This document shows positions 52,024 to 61,334 of a DNA stretch of 64,000 nt, one piece after another (the first letter of the stretch is position 1; the number at the start of each line of letters is the position of its first letter). Position numbers and translations under genes: made by a program. The notes beneath the pieces were generated by a model. It was given only the letters and a program-made list of their open reading frames with translations. It searched no databases and was not told the DNA's origin. The stretch comes from Candidatus Helarchaeota archaeon (GTDB lineage Archaea; Asgardarchaeota; Lokiarchaeia; Helarchaeales; HEL-GB-A). Where the stretch lies: NCBI GenBank assembly GCA_013375455.1, contig JABXJT010000006.1, forward strand, positions 1 to 64,000, read 5' to 3'.

Positions 52024-53799
52024 TTGTATCAGAGAAAGGGTAAGAAATTTTCATGGGAGAGAGCTTTTAAGGCGTGCATTCTCATGGGGATTATCACTGG
52101 CGTGGGTTTTTACGTTTGGCTTGATACTACCCTAAAAAGCGCGAAAAACGAGTTTGATCTCTTTTTTAATGGATTTGATGTAGAATCCTCCCTCATTGAC
52201 GAAGCTTATATTAATTACACGCTTCTGGACTTGCGCGCACAACAAATTGAAAAGCTAATAGGGTTATACCATATTCCCTTCAATATGACGGGAGAGGGCT
52301 GGGACTATTATCCCCCTGTGGGTGTTCGATGGTCCTATACGAGTGCAAGATTTTACAATAATTCAGAACTTTTAGCCACTTTCGATCCTTCAAACGAAAG
52401 TTCCCCATTTAATGATAGGAATAATATGACCTATTCTGGTGATAGAGGGCATACGGCTTTATACGAAGGCGTTTATACAGCGGGTGAAGCATTTCGGTAT
52501 GCTTGGGCTAAGAGGAACAATGAAACAGGAAATATGACCGCCGCGTTAAATCGCATTTGGAAACTTGTAAAAGGCTATGACCTGCTCAGTAATGTTTCAT
52601 CACAATCCGCCTTTGTCAGATATGCCGTTCCCGACACGTCCTTAGCCCGTCAAATGTTTCCAGGGCATTGGGAAACAGAAGATCATGATGTCGTTGAATA
52701 TAGAGGGTTCAACTGGAGTTTATCCAGACATCTATCTCGAGACGTGTCCATTGGGATCATGTTTGGACTATCCATGGTGTATGCGTTAGTGAATGACTCA
52801 GCACTTCGGGCAACGGTCGGGCGGATCATCGATAAAACAGTCCAATATTGGTATAATTGCAATTGGAGGCTCATAGATACAGATGGTACTCAGCATGAAT
52901 CAGGCGATTTTGTTGGATTTCGTCCATATATAGATGGTACAAACATTCTTACATTTCTTCAAATGGGTAAAATGGTGAATCCAGATAAATGGGGCCCCGT
53001 ATATCTTCATTACGTGTATGACCGCGGGCTTGTTAATACGATCGGCAGATCAATGAAATTAGGTGTTGATTTAACTCCTAAAATTTATGATGGCTATTAT
53101 GGGTGTAATTTCATGTACAACAATGCTCCTACGCTCATTTGGTTAGAAACTGATCCCGAATTGAGAGAACTTTATCTTAGAAATTGGCTCAATATTATAC
53201 ATGATTTCACGAAATTTCATAGGAACGCTAATTTTGATGTGGTATGGTTGCTATGTCACACTGAGATTCAGGAAAACCTATACGATCCGCCTACCATAAC
53301 GCTTCACGACTACGATTTAGAAATTTGGAGCCAGTCGAAATACTTGAACAACCCGACTGATAAGGATTATATTAAAAACTTCACCGTTCGAGACATTAAA
53401 GATTCTCTTATGAGATATGCAGTACGACGATATCCTAATCGGGATTATTATTGGGCGACAACTCCAGGAACTTTTCCAAACCAACATCAACAGGAAATCA
53501 ATTTGAGTGGTTATATTGTGCCCTATCCTCAATACGACTATTGGGAGCCGACGACGGAGCTTGGTAATTTAATTGTGGACGTGTTGTCATTATTCGGGCG
53601 AGAAATTAAAGACGAAGGCATTTTGAATAACTCTTTACCCGTTGATATGAGAAAAGCGGAAGATATTATGTGGCAACGCAGAAGTTTCACGGTAGCCACC
53701 ACAGAAAGAACAACTAACAACCCTGGTACCTTTCAAGTACCCATGGGTCCTGAATATCTCTCAGTGTATTGGATGGCAAAGTATCTTGAATTATTTTAA
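52024..53799 (+). CDS. membrane-anchored surface protein, large extracellular domain (591 aa)
   Basis: An N-terminal basic head and one span (FKACILMGIITGVGFYVWL) anchor a domain of about 550 residues that would lie outside. It has many N-glycosylation sites (NMT, NNS, NYT, NES). The helical repeats (GHTALYEGVYTAGEAFRYAWAKRN, SRDVSIGIMFGLSMVYALV) look like an alpha/alpha-toroid fold as used by glycosidase-like and lyase-like proteins. No catalytic motif is assigned. The start is a TTG at 52024, as no ATG is close. A 24-base gap leads to the next membrane protein gene, so the two form an operon. The function is unknown. Confidence 0.6.
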   Translation: MYQRKGKKFSWERAFKACILMGIITGVGFYVWLDTTLKSAKNEFDLFFNGFDVESSLIDEAYINYTLLDLRAQQIEKLIGLYHIPFNMTGEGWDYYPPVGVRWSYTSARFYNNSELLATFDPSNESSPFNDRNNMTYSGDRGHTALYEGVYTAGEAFRYAWAKRNNETGNMTAALNRIWKLVKGYDLLSNVSSQSAFVRYAVPDTSLARQMFPGHWETEDHDVVEYRGFNWSLSRHLSRDVSIGIMFGLSMVYALVNDSALRATVGRIIDKTVQYWYNCNWRLIDTDGTQHESGDFVGFRPYIDGTNILTFLQMGKMVNPDKWGPVYLHYVYDRGLVNTIGRSMKLGVDLTPKIYDGYYGCNFMYNNAPTLIWLETDPELRELYLRNWLNIIHDFTKFHRNANFDVVWLLCHTEIQENLYDPPTITLHDYDLEIWSQSKYLNNPTDKDYIKNFTVRDIKDSLMRYAVRRYPNRDYYWATTPGTFPNQHQQEINLSGYIVPYPQYDYWEPTTELGNLIVDVLSLFGREIKDEGILNNSLPVDMRKAEDIMWQRRSFTVATTERTTNNPGTFQVPMGPEYLSVYWMAKYLELF

Positions 53800-53823
53800 T
53801 AAATAAAAAGGTAAAAAGAATTG

Positions 53824-55368
53824 ATGGAAAGTAAAGAAAAGAAATTTGAGAGCAAATGGCCTAACAAAAACATCTCCTACAAGATTGAATTTAAACGCCT
53901 TAATAAAATCGCGTTTATCTCTGGCCTCTTATTCATCCTTTTAGCTCTTATCAATATCCCCTTTCTTTATGATCCAGAACTAAATCAAATCACTTTTAAT
54001 ATTTCGGGCAAACCCACCTTTGGATTAGGGGGTAATATCACTTTTTACGTTTTTGTAGGGATCATTCCTGCGCTTATTGGACTGATTATTGTCTTGTTTT
54101 CGATTTTTACTGCGAGAAAAAAAGAATTTCTCCTATCTGACGATGGCCTATGCCTCTATAAGAAAAAAGAATTTGTATTCAAAGATAAACTTCAACAAAT
54201 ACGATTAGGAAGACGTCATCAACGATTTGTCATTTGGGTTCCGGTTGCAATTATGATTTTCTTAGTTTTCCTGCTGCTTGATTACATGAATTTTCTTGCC
54301 CCTAGTTTCGATATCACCACAACCTTCTTCGGCGTGGAATATTCAGTTAAAACCATGTTATTGCTCAACATATTTTTCATTATCGGAGTTCTTTTGCTCT
54401 TTACCCTTTTCCCAAGAAGATTATGTCGCATCGACACCTCTGAGTACTACATCAAATTTAATTATACTAACCTCAACATTCAACAAATCTCGGAAACGCC
54501 CGCAGATTTACCTTATATTAGACCATTCGAAGCATTAAGCACGGACAAAACCCTTGGAGAGAAACACGAGAAAGGAGCGATTGGTGTTCCTGAACATTAT
54601 CCCGAGGTTTTAAAGAAGCAAATAACCGCTAATGAGTTTAACCACCTTCCTCTCGTTACTTTAATTTTTAATATCGGGCTGTTTTTAATAATTTTCCTTC
54701 CTCAATTCATCCCCAACTTTTTTTTAGGAGGATTTACCTTCAGAATTGAATATTTCTTGGCGATTGCAGCCTTCTATTTCACCGCTCGAACTCTACAGAA
54801 TTCTTGGTATTCAAACCAAAATATTCAACTAATCAAAGATCAGTCTAACTTGTTTGTAAAACGTTCTAATCGCATTTTTGGCGACTCTGTAGATTTTTTT
54901 GCAAATATTGATGAAATCCAACGCGCTTATAAACCCAGAACGCCGAACTTTTTTGAATATCTCCTTCTTTTCTTCCCAATAATGCAGTTAGTCTGGCTAC
55001 TCGCACAATATATCACATTTGCGGATTACTTTTTCACTCAGAATCCCTATACGGTGTTGTACTTCCTCGTAATTGTTGGAATTTTCCTTTTTCTCGCTAC
55101 CGAATATCTTTTTCCTAAACCCATTCTCTCAGTTACCCCCAAAGCTCAAAGCCCTACCCTTACCCACATTGAAAAATACAACCTCTACTTTCCTAAAAAA
55201 ACCACCCTAACAAAACTCCCATTCCGACCAGCGCTTAAACACAAAACGTTCCTAAAAAATTCCTACCCCGGCCTCCTCTTGATCCTCGTTCCAGTCCTAT
55301 TTACCCTCATCTGGATCACCTTGCATTCCCTCGGTCTAATGCCTCATATCTCTGAAACCATCTTCTAA
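53824..55368 (+). CDS. polytopic membrane protein (about 514 aa), partner of the surface protein
   Basis: The protein has about nine hydrophobic segments, for example IAFISGLLFILLALINIPFLY, TFYVFVGIIPALIGLIIVLFSIF, FVIWVPVAIMIFLVFLLLDYM and LLFFPIMQLVWLLAQYITF. Loops are modest. It has no recognised family. The start is an ATG at 53824 next to a TTG at 53821. It is co-oriented and close to the surface protein gene, so a joint role at the cell envelope is likely. The function is unknown. Confidence 0.6.
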   Translation: MESKEKKFESKWPNKNISYKIEFKRLNKIAFISGLLFILLALINIPFLYDPELNQITFNISGKPTFGLGGNITFYVFVGIIPALIGLIIVLFSIFTARKKEFLLSDDGLCLYKKKEFVFKDKLQQIRLGRRHQRFVIWVPVAIMIFLVFLLLDYMNFLAPSFDITTTFFGVEYSVKTMLLLNIFFIIGVLLLFTLFPRRLCRIDTSEYYIKFNYTNLNIQQISETPADLPYIRPFEALSTDKTLGEKHEKGAIGVPEHYPEVLKKQITANEFNHLPLVTLIFNIGLFLIIFLPQFIPNFFLGGFTFRIEYFLAIAAFYFTARTLQNSWYSNQNIQLIKDQSNLFVKRSNRIFGDSVDFFANIDEIQRAYKPRTPNFFEYLLLFFPIMQLVWLLAQYITFADYFFTQNPYTVLYFLVIVGIFLFLATEYLFPKPILSVTPKAQSPTLTHIEKYNLYFPKKTTLTKLPFRPALKHKTFLKNSYPGLLLILVPVLFTLIWITLHSLGLMPHISETIF

Positions 55369-55517
55369 TTTTAATATGGATGCCGTCTCCTCTCAAATAC
55401 AGGAATCTTCTCGAGGATTGTCTTGGATGAAAACTCGTGCAGACTTTATATGTCAAGAAATATAGGTTATATCACGTTTTATATCAAAATAATTCGTTAA
55501 TGCCCTGTTTCACGAAA

Positions 55518-58067
55518 TTATAGTGAAGGAATTTTTGGACAGAAGGTGTTCAACAATTGTTGGATGTATTCCTTATCAGCGTTCAGAGAATGGTAACGGA
55601 AGAGGAGATTATTAAGTTCTCGTTGAAGGATCTTGGATTTACCTGATTGATCAGCATCCAGTATTGGGTCAATTTGAGTTAGAGTAATGATGCGATCTAC
55701 AAGCGTTACGATTTCATCAAAAAGTGAATAGGTGATGGGTGTGGGGAGTTTGATGGGGATGTTTTTTAATACTTCGCGGTACTTGATGCCACCGCCGGGA
55801 ATGGCCAAACCCCAGTGTTTGACGCGGTACCAGAATTCGGCAATGGGGGAATTTAAAAATCCCAGGAGATATTTGAGCAGCGAACCAGAATCTATCGAAA
55901 TCCGTGCGGAAATTGGTACGATGCAATAGAGGGTGTTTAAGGGGTAGTAATATCGTTCGTGGTGGGGGAGGCGTTCGTCGCCGAAATCGAGGGAAACGGT
56001 CAAGTGCTTGGCCGTGTTTTTGAAAAGGAGTTTGGGCTGCTCAAAGAGAGCTTTTTTTTCGCGTCGGCCATTTTCAGACCGAGGTAAATACAAGGTTTCT
56101 TGTTCGGTCCGGGGTACGTATTTCAGGTATGACCCATTCCAGCGTATGACGAAAGGAGCCGTATCTCGCGCATCGATCGTGCGCCGCCACGCCAGTTGCT
56201 CTTCTGGGGAGAGCGTTAAATAATCCGCCTGGCTTTTTAATACTAGATTGCGAGTTTGAGTATTTCCAATCCGGATGCATTGGCTTATTTGAGCAACTTT
56301 TTGCAGAGGAACTGCATCAGACATCATTTTATCAAGGATTGCAAGATTTTTCTGGAAAAATAGCGGAGAAATAATTTTATTTTCATCATTCAGGGAGGGA
56401 TTGATTGGAATGTAATCAGTTAGGATCCTACCATTGTCAATTACTTCATCGGATAACGTGTTAAGGAGGGTGCAATCATCGCGTTTGATGATCGTCGAGA
56501 GGAACTCGTAATCAACACGAGGGGTATTGGTCCGCTTTAGGATTAAAATCTGCGTGCTCACGTCCTGCGAAAAGATAGATTTGGAGCAGAGGTTTAAGTT
56601 GATCATTTTCACGATTTCGCTATCGCGCAGGAGAATGGTCCGGATGCGGAATCCGTAGCCGCTATAGACCAGGAAAGAGGTGGGGAGGATGAATCCAAGC
56701 ACCCCATTTTCTTTCAAGAATCCGAAACGGCGCGAGATGGCACGTTCCAGAAAGAGAATGTAGAGATTTAAACGGCCAGTCGCGGATTCATAGATGGGCT
56801 CTGGGATCGATTTGCCCAGAAAGTAATCGCGCTTCTCATGAGGAATTTTTATAACGCGCACGTAGGGCGGATTGCCCACGACGAAATCATACTGTCCACT
56901 CTGTTTGAGCTGTTGCTGGCTGGCTGGGTCGTCAAGTACTAAAGAATCGGTGAGGAGAATTGGAAGGTGGTGAATCAAAAATTGGGGATCGAGTTCGCGC
57001 GCCATTTTATAAAAAGGAATGAGTTCGATCAAAAATCGGATTTGGCTTATGAGGCAGGCAAAGGGGTTGATGTCGAATCCAACTATCTTAGGTTCATTGA
57101 AGAGGGTGGATAATGCGAGATGCCACCCCTGCGCCTCCCCAAGAGGCTGAATGGCTTGCAGATATCGTTTTAGAGCCTCGATTAGAAATGTTCCACTCCC
57201 GCAGGCAGGATCCAAGAGGCATTTTTCTGTAACATGGGTGGTATATCCCACATCATCCAAGATTCGTCTAACCACCTCTTTGGCAGTATAAAATTCGCCC
57301 AGAGCCTTCCGAGTTTCGACAGGAAAGAAGCCCTGGTAAAGGTCCCCCAGCAAATCTTCAATATTTTCAAACTTAAAGCGGTAAAGGGCGATGAGCACGG
57401 TCATAAGGCACAGTCCAAAGTGAACAAGCGTGATATCGACCTTTTGGAGAACCAAATCACGTCGCTTGGAATGATAGAGTTCCAGCAAGTCTTGGAAGAG
57501 CCCTTGCCACCACGAGTAAGTCGCCTCTTCAGGGGGGGTAATTATCAATTTTTCATCTATCAAATCGTATGACTCGAGGACCACCAAAGGATAGGTGAAT
57601 GGAGGAAAATATTCCTTAAAATAAGTGGAATTTGAGAGTAACTCTGACTTTAGGCTAACATCTGGGAAGTGGAGATCATCACATACTTTAAGCAATATTA
57701 ATTTAGAAAGGAGAACTAACGCTGATTCGAGAGCAAATATGAATTTCAGCGTTTTCTCCTGAACAGGTCCCGTTAAATATTCGAGAAAAGGAAGCCAATA
57801 GTCTGGAATGGCGGCTTTAGGGGGGACCACTCCATGCTGTATTTCATCTCGCCAGTAGGTGTAAGATTGCTCAATTGAAGGGACCGAATGCAAATGGGCT
57901 TCCAGCATTCGAAGCATGGAACTGAGTAATTCGCCGAAGGGGGTATGAGGGCGCAATTGAAAAACGTTGAAAAACGCTTGGCGTCCTGTCGCCCCTTGTA
58001 AGGACTGAAGATGGGCAGGGGGCAGGTCAAAATCGGTAATGATGTCAGAAAAAAGCCGTTCGGTCAT
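55518..58067 (-). CDS. large N6-adenine DNA methyltransferase (Eco57I-like)
   Basis: In this 849-residue protein a helical N-terminal part of about 250 residues is followed by ALGEFYTAKEVVRRILDDVGYTTHVTEKCLLDPACGSGTFLIEALKRYL (AdoMet motif, near residue 284) and FVVGNPPYVRVIKIPHEKRDYFL (catalytic NPPY, near 396). The C-terminal part has the target-recognition look of type IIG enzymes (LGFLNSPIAEFWYRVKHWGLAIPGGGIKYREVLKNIPI). It resembles the 830-aa enzyme at 22374 in layout, but the two sequences are clearly different. No nuclease motif is seen. It is convergent with the membrane protein gene and divergent from the histone array. Confidence 0.88.
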   Translation of the reverse strand: MTERLFSDIITDFDLPPAHLQSLQGATGRQAFFNVFQLRPHTPFGELLSSMLRMLEAHLHSVPSIEQSYTYWRDEIQHGVVPPKAAIPDYWLPFLEYLTGPVQEKTLKFIFALESALVLLSKLILLKVCDDLHFPDVSLKSELLSNSTYFKEYFPPFTYPLVVLESYDLIDEKLIITPPEEATYSWWQGLFQDLLELYHSKRRDLVLQKVDITLVHFGLCLMTVLIALYRFKFENIEDLLGDLYQGFFPVETRKALGEFYTAKEVVRRILDDVGYTTHVTEKCLLDPACGSGTFLIEALKRYLQAIQPLGEAQGWHLALSTLFNEPKIVGFDINPFACLISQIRFLIELIPFYKMARELDPQFLIHHLPILLTDSLVLDDPASQQQLKQSGQYDFVVGNPPYVRVIKIPHEKRDYFLGKSIPEPIYESATGRLNLYILFLERAISRRFGFLKENGVLGFILPTSFLVYSGYGFRIRTILLRDSEIVKMINLNLCSKSIFSQDVSTQILILKRTNTPRVDYEFLSTIIKRDDCTLLNTLSDEVIDNGRILTDYIPINPSLNDENKIISPLFFQKNLAILDKMMSDAVPLQKVAQISQCIRIGNTQTRNLVLKSQADYLTLSPEEQLAWRRTIDARDTAPFVIRWNGSYLKYVPRTEQETLYLPRSENGRREKKALFEQPKLLFKNTAKHLTVSLDFGDERLPHHERYYYPLNTLYCIVPISARISIDSGSLLKYLLGFLNSPIAEFWYRVKHWGLAIPGGGIKYREVLKNIPIKLPTPITYSLFDEIVTLVDRIITLTQIDPILDADQSGKSKILQRELNNLLFRYHSLNADKEYIQQLLNTFCPKIPSL

Positions 58068-58649
58068 TGGATTTCATGTTAAAAGAAGTGCTTAATATTA
58101 TTTTTCATTTTCGAGTTTGACGATCATTTCGGCTCGAGTGACATTTTTTAATGATGAATAAATCGCAGACTATAAAACATAGATTGACCCATAAGAATTC
58201 TTTTTTGATGAAACTGAAATTAAATCTACAGCGCGGAATTCCTGAGAGCTTGGTAGTTTCTAGAGGTATTGAGTCATAATTTAATTAAAATAGGTTCTGA
58301 ATTATCTGGCACTCCTCATTTAGAGGTTAGGATATTTGTTTCTTCGGCTTTATCTATTATATTTCATTATCTAGCATGAAAACTTCGAGTCGGCAAATTC
58401 CGTACAAAAGATAAATTTTTTGATCTTGAAAAAGATAGAAATCTTGAATGCAATAAGATCATGCAAGAAATCGGAATCTCACTGGTATAGATCGAATGAG
58501 CGTGGATGACATTGTAAATTTCATAATTAAACTCAATATGGACCATAATCATTGGACAAAAAACCATCGCCTTTATATACTGATCTTTTCGTTAATAGTA
58601 CCAGTAGGTTATTAAAAAAAATCTACCCATCGTATATTGAGGGAGAAAT
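58068..58649. other. 582-bp gap before the histone array
   Basis: Mostly AT-rich. It holds the conserved histone box (58552-58579). Two short open stretches (58380-58490 and 58496-58615) in different frames look like chance or decayed coding sequence. No full gene is supported. Confidence 0.35.
58552..58579 (+). promoter_or_regulatory. conserved histone promoter box, array gene 1
   Basis: TTGGACAAAAAACCATC followed by GCCTTTATATA. The same block with slight changes occurs before the second and third histone genes. The TATA part lies about 75 bases before the ATG, giving a leader near 50 bases. Confidence 0.55.
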
Positions 58650-58862
58650 ATGGCAAAAGTGAAAATGGTCATTACGAAAACGGCTTTACGAAGATTGATG
58701 AAGGCCGAAGGCAATGCGACCATCGTTGCTTTAAATGCAGTGTTGTCACTTCAAGAATATTTAAACGACACTGCCATCGAAATTACCAAGAAAGCACTCG
58801 CCCTGGCGAAGCATGCCAAGCGTAAGACAATCACCAAAGCTGACATCAAATTAGCAGTGTAA
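58650..58862 (+). CDS. archaeal histone, array copy 1
   Basis: The 70-residue histone fold starts MAKVKMVITKTALRRLMKAE and ends in helix 3 (HAKRKTITKADIKLAV). It is the outlier of the array, with VKM at residues 4-6, A at 19, N at 29 and Y at 37, where the others have W at 37. The start is an ATG after GAGGGAGAAAT. It ends in CACCCC plus a T-run terminator. It packages DNA as a dimer or higher polymer. The genes are spaced exactly 571 bases apart, start to start. Confidence 0.96.
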   Translation: MAKVKMVITKTALRRLMKAEGNATIVALNAVLSLQEYLNDTAIEITKKALALAKHAKRKTITKADIKLAV

Positions 58863-59105
58863 GCTGCTAAAAATCACCCCTTTTTTTTAAAATTAGAATA
58901 AGCATTCGTCTTATTATAGACCTGTAAAAGCCAAAAACTCTTTACTATTTCGAATCTCTGGAATCGAAAAATGTGAGAAAACCATGAAAAAATTTGAAAA
59001 ATCATGTAGTAATATCCCATGAGATCAATGATGCATTCCAAAAATAATGAGTGGAGTGGATCACTACCCTAAATCATGGTTAGATCGAAAAGGATCTCCA
59101 CCCAT

Positions 59106-59134
59106 TTGGACAAAAAACCATCACCTTTTTATAC
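59106..59134 (+). promoter_or_regulatory. conserved histone promoter box, array gene 2
   Basis: TTGGACAAAAAACCATC followed by ACCTTTTTATA. It sits 115 bases before the TTG start at 59221 and is the second copy of the box. Confidence 0.55.
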
Positions 59135-59220
59135 CCCTCTTCTCGTAATTTATAATCATGGGTTAGAATATTGTTCTATCCTAAAATTACTTTAAAAAAA
59201 TCCTAAATTGAGGGAGAAAA

Positions 59221-59433
59221 TTGGCAAAAACTAAACAAGTCATTACCAAAACGGCTTTGCGAAGATTGATGAAGAAGGAAGGCAATGCGACCATCGTCGC
59301 TTTAACTGCCGTCCTGTCCCTGCAGGAATGGCTAAACGACACTGCCATCGAAATTACCAAGAAAGCACTCGCCCTGGCGAAACATGCCAAGCGCAAGACA
59401 ATCACCAAAGCTGACATCAAATTAGCAGTGTAA
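59221..59433 (+). CDS. archaeal histone, array copy 2
   Basis: This 70-residue histone has a TTG start (TTGGCAAAAACT) after GAGGGAGAAAA. It reads MAKTKQVITKTALRRLMKKE with helix 2 containing LQEWLNDTAIEITKKALALA. It differs from copy 3 at six positions (residues 4, 5, 19, 29, 39 and 64). The helix-2 core EITKKALALAKHAKRKT is identical in all three. A rare start codon may lower output against copy 1. Confidence 0.95.
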   Translation: MAKTKQVITKTALRRLMKKEGNATIVALTAVLSLQEWLNDTAIEITKKALALAKHAKRKTITKADIKLAV

Positions 59434-59676
59434 GCTGCTAAAAATCACCCCTTTTTTTTTTAATTAAAATAATCATTCGTCTTATTATAGACCTGTAAAG
59501 GCCAAAAACTCCTTGCGATTTCGAATCTCTGGAATCGAAAAATGCGAGGAGTATATGAAAAAATTTGAAAAATCATGTACTAGCATGACATGAGATCAGT
59601 AGGTCACTTCAAAAATCATGGGTGGAGTGGATCACTACCCTAAATCATGGCTAGATCGAAAAGGATCTCCACCCAT

Positions 59677-59705
59677 TTGGACAAAAAACCATCACCTTTT
59701 TATAT
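59677..59705 (+). promoter_or_regulatory. conserved histone promoter box, array gene 3
   Basis: TTGGACAAAAAACCATC followed by ACCTTTTTATAT, 115 bases before the TTG start at 59792. It is the third copy. Confidence 0.55.
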
Positions 59706-59791
59706 CCCTCTTCTCGTATTTTATAATCATAGGTTAGAAGATAATTCTACCCTAATACTACTGAAAAAAAATCCTAAATTGAGGGAGAAAA

Positions 59792-60004
59792 TTGGCAAAA
59801 GGCAATCAAGTCATAACCAAAACGGCTTTGCGAAGATTGATGAAGAACGAAGGCAATGCGACCATCGTCGCTCTTAGTGCCGTCCTGTCCTTACAGGAAT
59901 GGCTCAGCGACACTGCCATCGAAATCACCAAGAAAGCCCTTGCCCTGGCAAAACATGCCAAGCGCAAGACAATCACCAAATCTGACATCAAATTAGCAGT
60001 GTAG
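59792..60004 (+). CDS. archaeal histone, array copy 3
   Basis: This 70-residue histone has a TTG start after GAGGGAGAAAA. It reads MAKGNQVITKTALRRLMKNE with LQEWLSDTAIEITKKALALA in helix 2 and KSDIKLAV at the end, where the other two have KADIKLAV. These small changes would alter dimer contacts little. The T-run after the stop (60024-60032) ends transcription before the convergent methyltransferase gene. Confidence 0.95.
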   Translation: MAKGNQVITKTALRRLMKNEGNATIVALSAVLSLQEWLSDTAIEITKKALALAKHAKRKTITKSDIKLAV

Positions 60005-60047
60005 TCTGCTAAAATCCCTTCTTCTTTTTTTTATTATTTCAAAATTC

Positions 60048-60830
60048 CTATGACTCTAGAAATTGGGATAGTGATTTCTGGGCCTTGACATCAAGTTCTT
60101 TGGATTTTTGTGTTTTTACGACCAGTTTGGCATCTTGAATTTCCTGGTCGATAACATTTTGGCAAGCCGGGTTGAGTTCAAATCCGAAGTAATTACGGTT
60201 TGTCTTGATGCAGCAGACCGCGGTTGTGGCGTTGCCAAGGAAAGGGTCGAGCACCAAATCTCCCTCTTGACTGGAGTATAAAATGAGCTTTTCAACGAGG
60301 GCTTCCGGGAGTTTCGTTGAATTTTTTTCCTTGCCGGGGCGATATGGGCGTTTAATGACCCAAACATCTTCCGGGTAGTGATCAATTTTATTGAAATAGT
60401 ACTTTTTAGGGTGCTTCACGGTAAAAAGGATGTGGTAATGACTGGTCACGTATTTCCGCTTCGTAAAGACGCCGAATTGATATTTCCAGATGATGTGATT
60501 TATTACGGAGAGATTGACCGCGTCAATGGCATTCAAGACGTCCTTTAAATTGGTCCAACCAGAGATGATGTAGCAGCTCCCAGTTTCCTTTAGCACGCGC
60601 TGCGCTTGTTTTAACCAACCAAACGTGAAATCATAATAATTTTCAGCGGAGATTTCAGTGTAACCTTTCACCACAAAATCGGCCTTGCGGTTATATTGAT
60701 TTCCCATCTTATGGAAGTCAATACCAAACGGGGGATCGGCGATGATGAGGTCGATCGAATTTTTGTCGAGCCGATTCTGCATGCCTTCAACGCAATCCTC
60801 GTAATAAACGGTATTCATTTCCATATCCAT
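60048..60830 (-). CDS. DNA amino-methyltransferase (DPPF type)
   Basis: A beta-class enzyme of about 260 residues: DLIIADPPFGIDF (catalytic DPPF, near residue 31 from the chosen start), then the AdoMet motif LDPFLGNATTAV near 193 and FGFELNP. The TRD lies between them. DPPF/DPPY suggests N6-adenine activity. The start MDMEMNTVYYEDC at 60830 has a GAGG site just upstream. A start at 60911 would add a hydrophobic stretch that does not fit the family. No nuclease is adjacent. It converges with the histone array. Confidence 0.85.
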   Translation of the reverse strand: MDMEMNTVYYEDCVEGMQNRLDKNSIDLIIADPPFGIDFHKMGNQYNRKADFVVKGYTEISAENYYDFTFGWLKQAQRVLKETGSCYIISGWTNLKDVLNAIDAVNLSVINHIIWKYQFGVFTKRKYVTSHYHILFTVKHPKKYYFNKIDHYPEDVWVIKRPYRPGKEKNSTKLPEALVEKLILYSSQEGDLVLDPFLGNATTAVCCIKTNRNYFGFELNPACQNVIDQEIQDAKLVVKTQKSKELDVKAQKSLSQFLES

Positions 60831-61020
60831 TGCCTCTTCGAAAGTATATTTTCTTTTTTCTATTAAAAATTGTTCGTATAGAATTAAAGGGGCAAAAATG
60901 TAAATGAGCAACTTAAAATAAACCTCACAAAGTATAATTTCGATTCTGAAAGAAATTCAAAATTCTTTTAAAATCAATCGCTCATAATATTTAGCACAGG
61001 AATTTTGAGGAGATATAAAA

Positions 61021-61314
61021 ATGCCCACTTTTATAGTTCTTGGCAAGTTTACACTGGAAGGAATCAAAAATATCAAGGAATCGCCGACCCGGCTGGAGCA
61101 AGCCAATCAAGTAGCCAAGTCAGTAGGAGGAGAGATCAAAGAGCTCTATTATACAATGGGACAATATGATTTCGTTGCAATCACCGAAGGTCCAAGCATA
61201 GAAGCAATAATGCAGGCACTATTTACAATTGGCTCCATAGGTGCAGTCAAAACAGAAACACTAGCAGCCATTCCAAGTAAAGAGGCGGCAGAACTTCTGA
61301 AGAAATTACCTTAA
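61021..61314 (+). CDS. GYD domain protein (97 aa)
   Basis: The protein reads MPTFIVLGKFTLEGIKNIKE, with YYTMGQYDFVAITEGPSIEAIMQALFTIGSIGAVKTETLAAI. This is the GYD-domain family, named for its G-[QT]-[YF]-D region, here GQYDFV, in small cytosolic proteins of archaea and bacteria. They form ferredoxin-like oligomers, with no settled function. A GAGGAGATA ribosome site precedes the ATG. It is divergent from the methyltransferase gene at 60048 and converges with the one at 61335. Confidence 0.88.
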   Translation: MPTFIVLGKFTLEGIKNIKESPTRLEQANQVAKSVGGEIKELYYTMGQYDFVAITEGPSIEAIMQALFTIGSIGAVKTETLAAIPSKEAAELLKKLP

Positions 61315-61334
61315 ATTCTCTATTATTTTTTTTT

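Larger units (their letters stand above)
58863..60004 (+). repeat. tandem 571-bp repeat carrying histone genes and their leaders
   Basis: Gene starts at 58650, 59221 and 59792 are each 571 bases apart. The intergenic parts (58863-59220 and 59434-59791) are near-identical in length and mostly in sequence. They include GATTTCGAATCTCTGGAATC with its TCGAAAA partner, the TTGGACAAAAAACCATC box, and the GAGGGAGAAA ribosome site. The conserved non-coding parts suggest recent duplication, selection on regulation, or gene conversion. Confidence 0.8.

Noticed and set aside
58380..58615. Two abutting short frames before the histone array
   Set aside because: They are in different phases, lack a shared start and cannot be read as one protein without a frameshift. 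A decayed gene is possible but unsupported.
59187..59420. Antisense frame to the histone genes
   Set aside because: It mirrors the histone coding sequence and recurs in the same way behind each copy, with no support as a gene.
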